NCBI GenBank assembly: GCA_002426495.1
Contig: DIQC01000083.1
Span: 1-24,158 of the forward strand
Direction: 5' to 3'
Source: Thermacetogenium sp. UBA5472
GTDB lineage: Bacteria > Bacillota > DSM-12270 > Thermacetogeniales > Thermacetogeniaceae
DNA length: 24,158 bases
Made by a program: the position numbers and the translations under genes. Shown here piece by piece: positions 22,842 to 24,158 of the stretch. Every line of letters begins with the position of its first letter. Position 1 is the stretch's first letter. The notes under the pieces are model-generated. The model did no database searches and was not told where the DNA came from. It saw only the letters and a list, made by a program, of their open reading frames with translations.

Positions 22842-23417
22842 TTACCTTTTTCCCTTTGTAAGAATTGATTTCTGACCTATCAATCTTTCCAGCCAGGCAA
22901 TAATTTGACCGAGGCGAAACATGATCTCTGTTGCTTCATTTAAGGCAACACCCTTACCCAGTGCCTTGCCTCCGACAGCAAATGCGGCTACCAATGCGGT
23001 TATTAACGTAGTCAATAAACCGGTATCCAGCCCCGGACTGCTAGTTGCTAATCGGAAGACTATGGTAACACCTATGGCACCACTTACAGTAGAACAGACA
23101 TCTCCCATAACATCATTACAGAAAATTGCCACTTGATCAGCATTCTTAACTAACATAACCGCTTGTCGTGCTCCGAGAAGCTTGTTAGCGGCCCTGGCAT
23201 TCAAGTGACCTATCTCAGCTGCCGCAGCAGCAAAACCTACCATATCAAACAACACACCGATCATTATAATAACAAACAACAATAAAAGGGCTAGAATAAA
23301 AGCAGTTACTTTTCCCAGTAACAAATCAGATACATAACTGAAGATCAAGCTGAGAACAAAAGTAAAAAGTGCATTGATCAGCCCGCGACGCCATTTTCGA
23401 TCATCTCGACCAGCCAT
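22842..23417 (-). CDS. oapA: OLE-associated membrane protein (OapA type)
   Basis: A 191-residue protein with four hydrophobic segments (about 14-32, 36-58, 107-125, 132-152). The middle region FDMVGFAAAAAEIGHLNARA then NKLLGARQAVMLVKNADQ recalls the DUF21 domain of CorC/CNNM proteins. The N-terminus (MAGRDDRKWRR) and C-terminus are basic, suitable for RNA contact. OLE-associated protein is known as a membrane protein of this size with weak DUF21 similarity, encoded between the OLE RNA gene and dxs in several Firmicutes. Here the gene lies 90 bases after a structured RNA and 12 bases before dxs. ATG with AGGTGAG upstream. Identity rests on size, topology and context. Confidence 0.82.
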   Translation of the reverse strand: MAGRDDRKWRRGLINALFTFVLSLIFSYVSDLLLGKVTAFILALLLLFVIIMIGVLFDMVGFAAAAAEIGHLNARAANKLLGARQAVMLVKNADQVAIFCNDVMGDVCSTVSGAIGVTIVFRLATSSPGLDTGLLTTLITALVAAFAVGGKALGKGVALNEATEIMFRLGQIIAWLERLIGQKSILTKGKR

Positions 23418-23443
23418 TCTCTCACCTATGCTATTAAGTAAAT

Positions 23444-23481
23444 AGGTTGGGGTAAGGTTTTATCACCTTGTCCTCCAACCT
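23444..23481 (-). other. Leader hairpin between OLE RNA and oapA
   Basis: AGGTTGG (23481-23475 on the minus strand) pairs with CCAACCT (23450-23444), enclosing a second stem AAGGT with ACCTT. No clear T run follows, so it could be a weak terminator, a processing site or part of the oapA leader. Confidence 0.45.
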
Positions 23482-23507
23482 TATTGACAGAATAATAATT
23501 AATAATA

Positions 23508-24131
23508 AGCAGGTGGTCCCCTATTAGGTAAATATTGCGGCTTAGGTCTAGCAGGTTTTCCCAACATAGTAACCGAACGTCGCCGTTCTGGCGGTTTCCC
23601 CTTTAACTATGTTCTGCTCCGTTACCGAAAGCAGGGCCAGATTACCACTCAGTCCACACTTTAATCCCCAACAAGAGCCGCCTCGCACAGACAGTCTAGG
23701 AGATTTCCTCGACGTTTCGACCCGGTTCTAGCCTCTTTTGCAGTGAAGGTTTCAGCCGGGTTTATCATCTGCATAGGGCCCCAGCAGATATAAACCCTTT
23801 TGACTTAAAGCATCCACCAGCACCACTCAAGGCAGGCTACGCTGCACACAGCACTAGTTGGCACCGCATACAGGTATAACTCGAGCCGTAGCCATATATA
23901 TTATATGTTACTACGCACTTGAGCCTCCGCGGAGGCAGGGTCAACGCCTACATGCCATTGTAGATCGCCCTTCCTCCTTAACTCCCAGCACAAGCCCCCG
24001 ACTGGGCGTCGAAAGCCAGCACCAGGAACTTCATCGATGTGCCCGTGACGGATTTTTAGGCCCGCCTTCGAAACAGGTCTCTACGACTAGAATACTGCAC
24101 CACCTGCTCGTAAACGCCTATACTAATTAAT
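23508..24131 (-). ncRNA. ole: OLE RNA (ornate, large, extremophilic RNA)
   Basis: A region of over 600 bases without a credible gene but dense in paired segments. Ten bases near the 5' end (AGCAGGTGGT, 24108-24099) are the exact complement of ten at the 3' end (ACCACCTGCT, 23517-23508), closing a domain of 601 nt. Internal hairpins include CGTAG/CTACG with CATATA/TATATG (23915-23887), GCCTCCGCGGAGGC (23936-23923), GGGTTTAT/ATAAACCC with ATCTGC/GCAGAT (23797-23758) and AACATAGT/ACTATGTT (23613-23563). OLE RNAs are about 600 nt, form a membrane ribonucleoprotein with OapA and are encoded upstream of oapA-dxs in extremophilic and anaerobic Firmicutes. Size, position and partner gene all agree. 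I could not align it to the family model. Confidence 0.83.
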
Positions 24132-24137
24132 GATAGT

Positions 24138-24143
24138 ATTATA
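24138..24143 (-). promoter_or_regulatory. Sigma-A -10 box for the OLE RNA
   Basis: A perfect TATAAT on the minus strand (24143-24138) predicts a start near 24131, about 23 bases before the closing stem of the RNA. The -35 box would fall just beyond the window edge, so only half of the promoter can be judged. Confidence 0.5.
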
Positions 24144-24158
24144 ACACATCCACTGATC

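Noticed and set aside
23858..24130. Plus-strand open frame of 90 codons at the right end
   Set aside because: It lies wholly within the structured RNA, has no ribosome binding site and its product has no recognisable fold.
23508..24131. RNase P RNA or tmRNA as the identity of the structured region
   Set aside because: No GAGGAAAGTCC-like RNase P core and no tRNA-like acceptor with CCA end were found on the minus strand. Length and the oapA-dxs context fit OLE RNA better.

Overview
All supported genes in this window lie on the minus strand, so transcription runs from right to left. The gene set (spo0A, spoIVB, spoIIM and a partial spoIIAA, alongside xerD, dacF and recN) points to an anaerobic, endospore-forming Firmicute, most likely of class Clostridia. 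Ribosome binding sites are strong (AGGAGG type), and TTG starts are unusually common. There are no insertion sequences, CRISPR arrays, tRNAs or rRNAs. This is a conserved chromosomal backbone, not an island.

The right end (about 23.5-24.13 kb) holds a roughly 600-nt structured non-coding stretch that I identify as an OLE RNA (ornate, large, extremophilic). Its two ends pair perfectly over 10 bp, and a TATAAT box sits just upstream. Directly downstream is a 191-residue membrane protein of the OLE-associated protein (OapA) type. Next come dxs, tlyA, nadK, argR, recN, spoIVB and spo0A, essentially the dxs-to-spo0A block of Bacillus with nadK inserted. A matching sigma-H promoter with an overlapping 0A-like box precedes spo0A.

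The middle (9.8-14.6 kb) carries steA and steB (the latter usually annotated mctB, copper transporter), a family 2 glycosyltransferase, a MraY/WecA-like membrane phosphotransferase, and an M20 peptidase. The set tlyA-nadK-recN-steA-steB, followed further on by a Nudix hydrolase and XerD, parallels the order in Mycobacterium. The window therefore links a Bacillus-type spo0A block to an Actinobacteria-type block.

The left part (0-9.8 kb) holds a DUF3866 gene, nudF, endoQ, a ComB-like gene, spoIIM, a small membrane protein in the yqzK position, xerD, deoB, pdp, dacF and the first codons of spoIIAA. This corresponds to the nudF-to-spoIIA region of Bacillus without fur, and with pdp in the place of the purine nucleoside phosphorylase gene. 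The spoIIAA promoter is an exact match to the sigma-H consensus.

Several intergenic gaps carry short palindromes that look like one dispersed repeat family (cores GGGACGGTTC or GGGGACTGTCCCC; two copies share the tail ACCCGCGTTTC). The main oddity among the genes is spoIVB: its reading frame continues upstream through a membrane anchor but has no ATG, GTG or TTG there.
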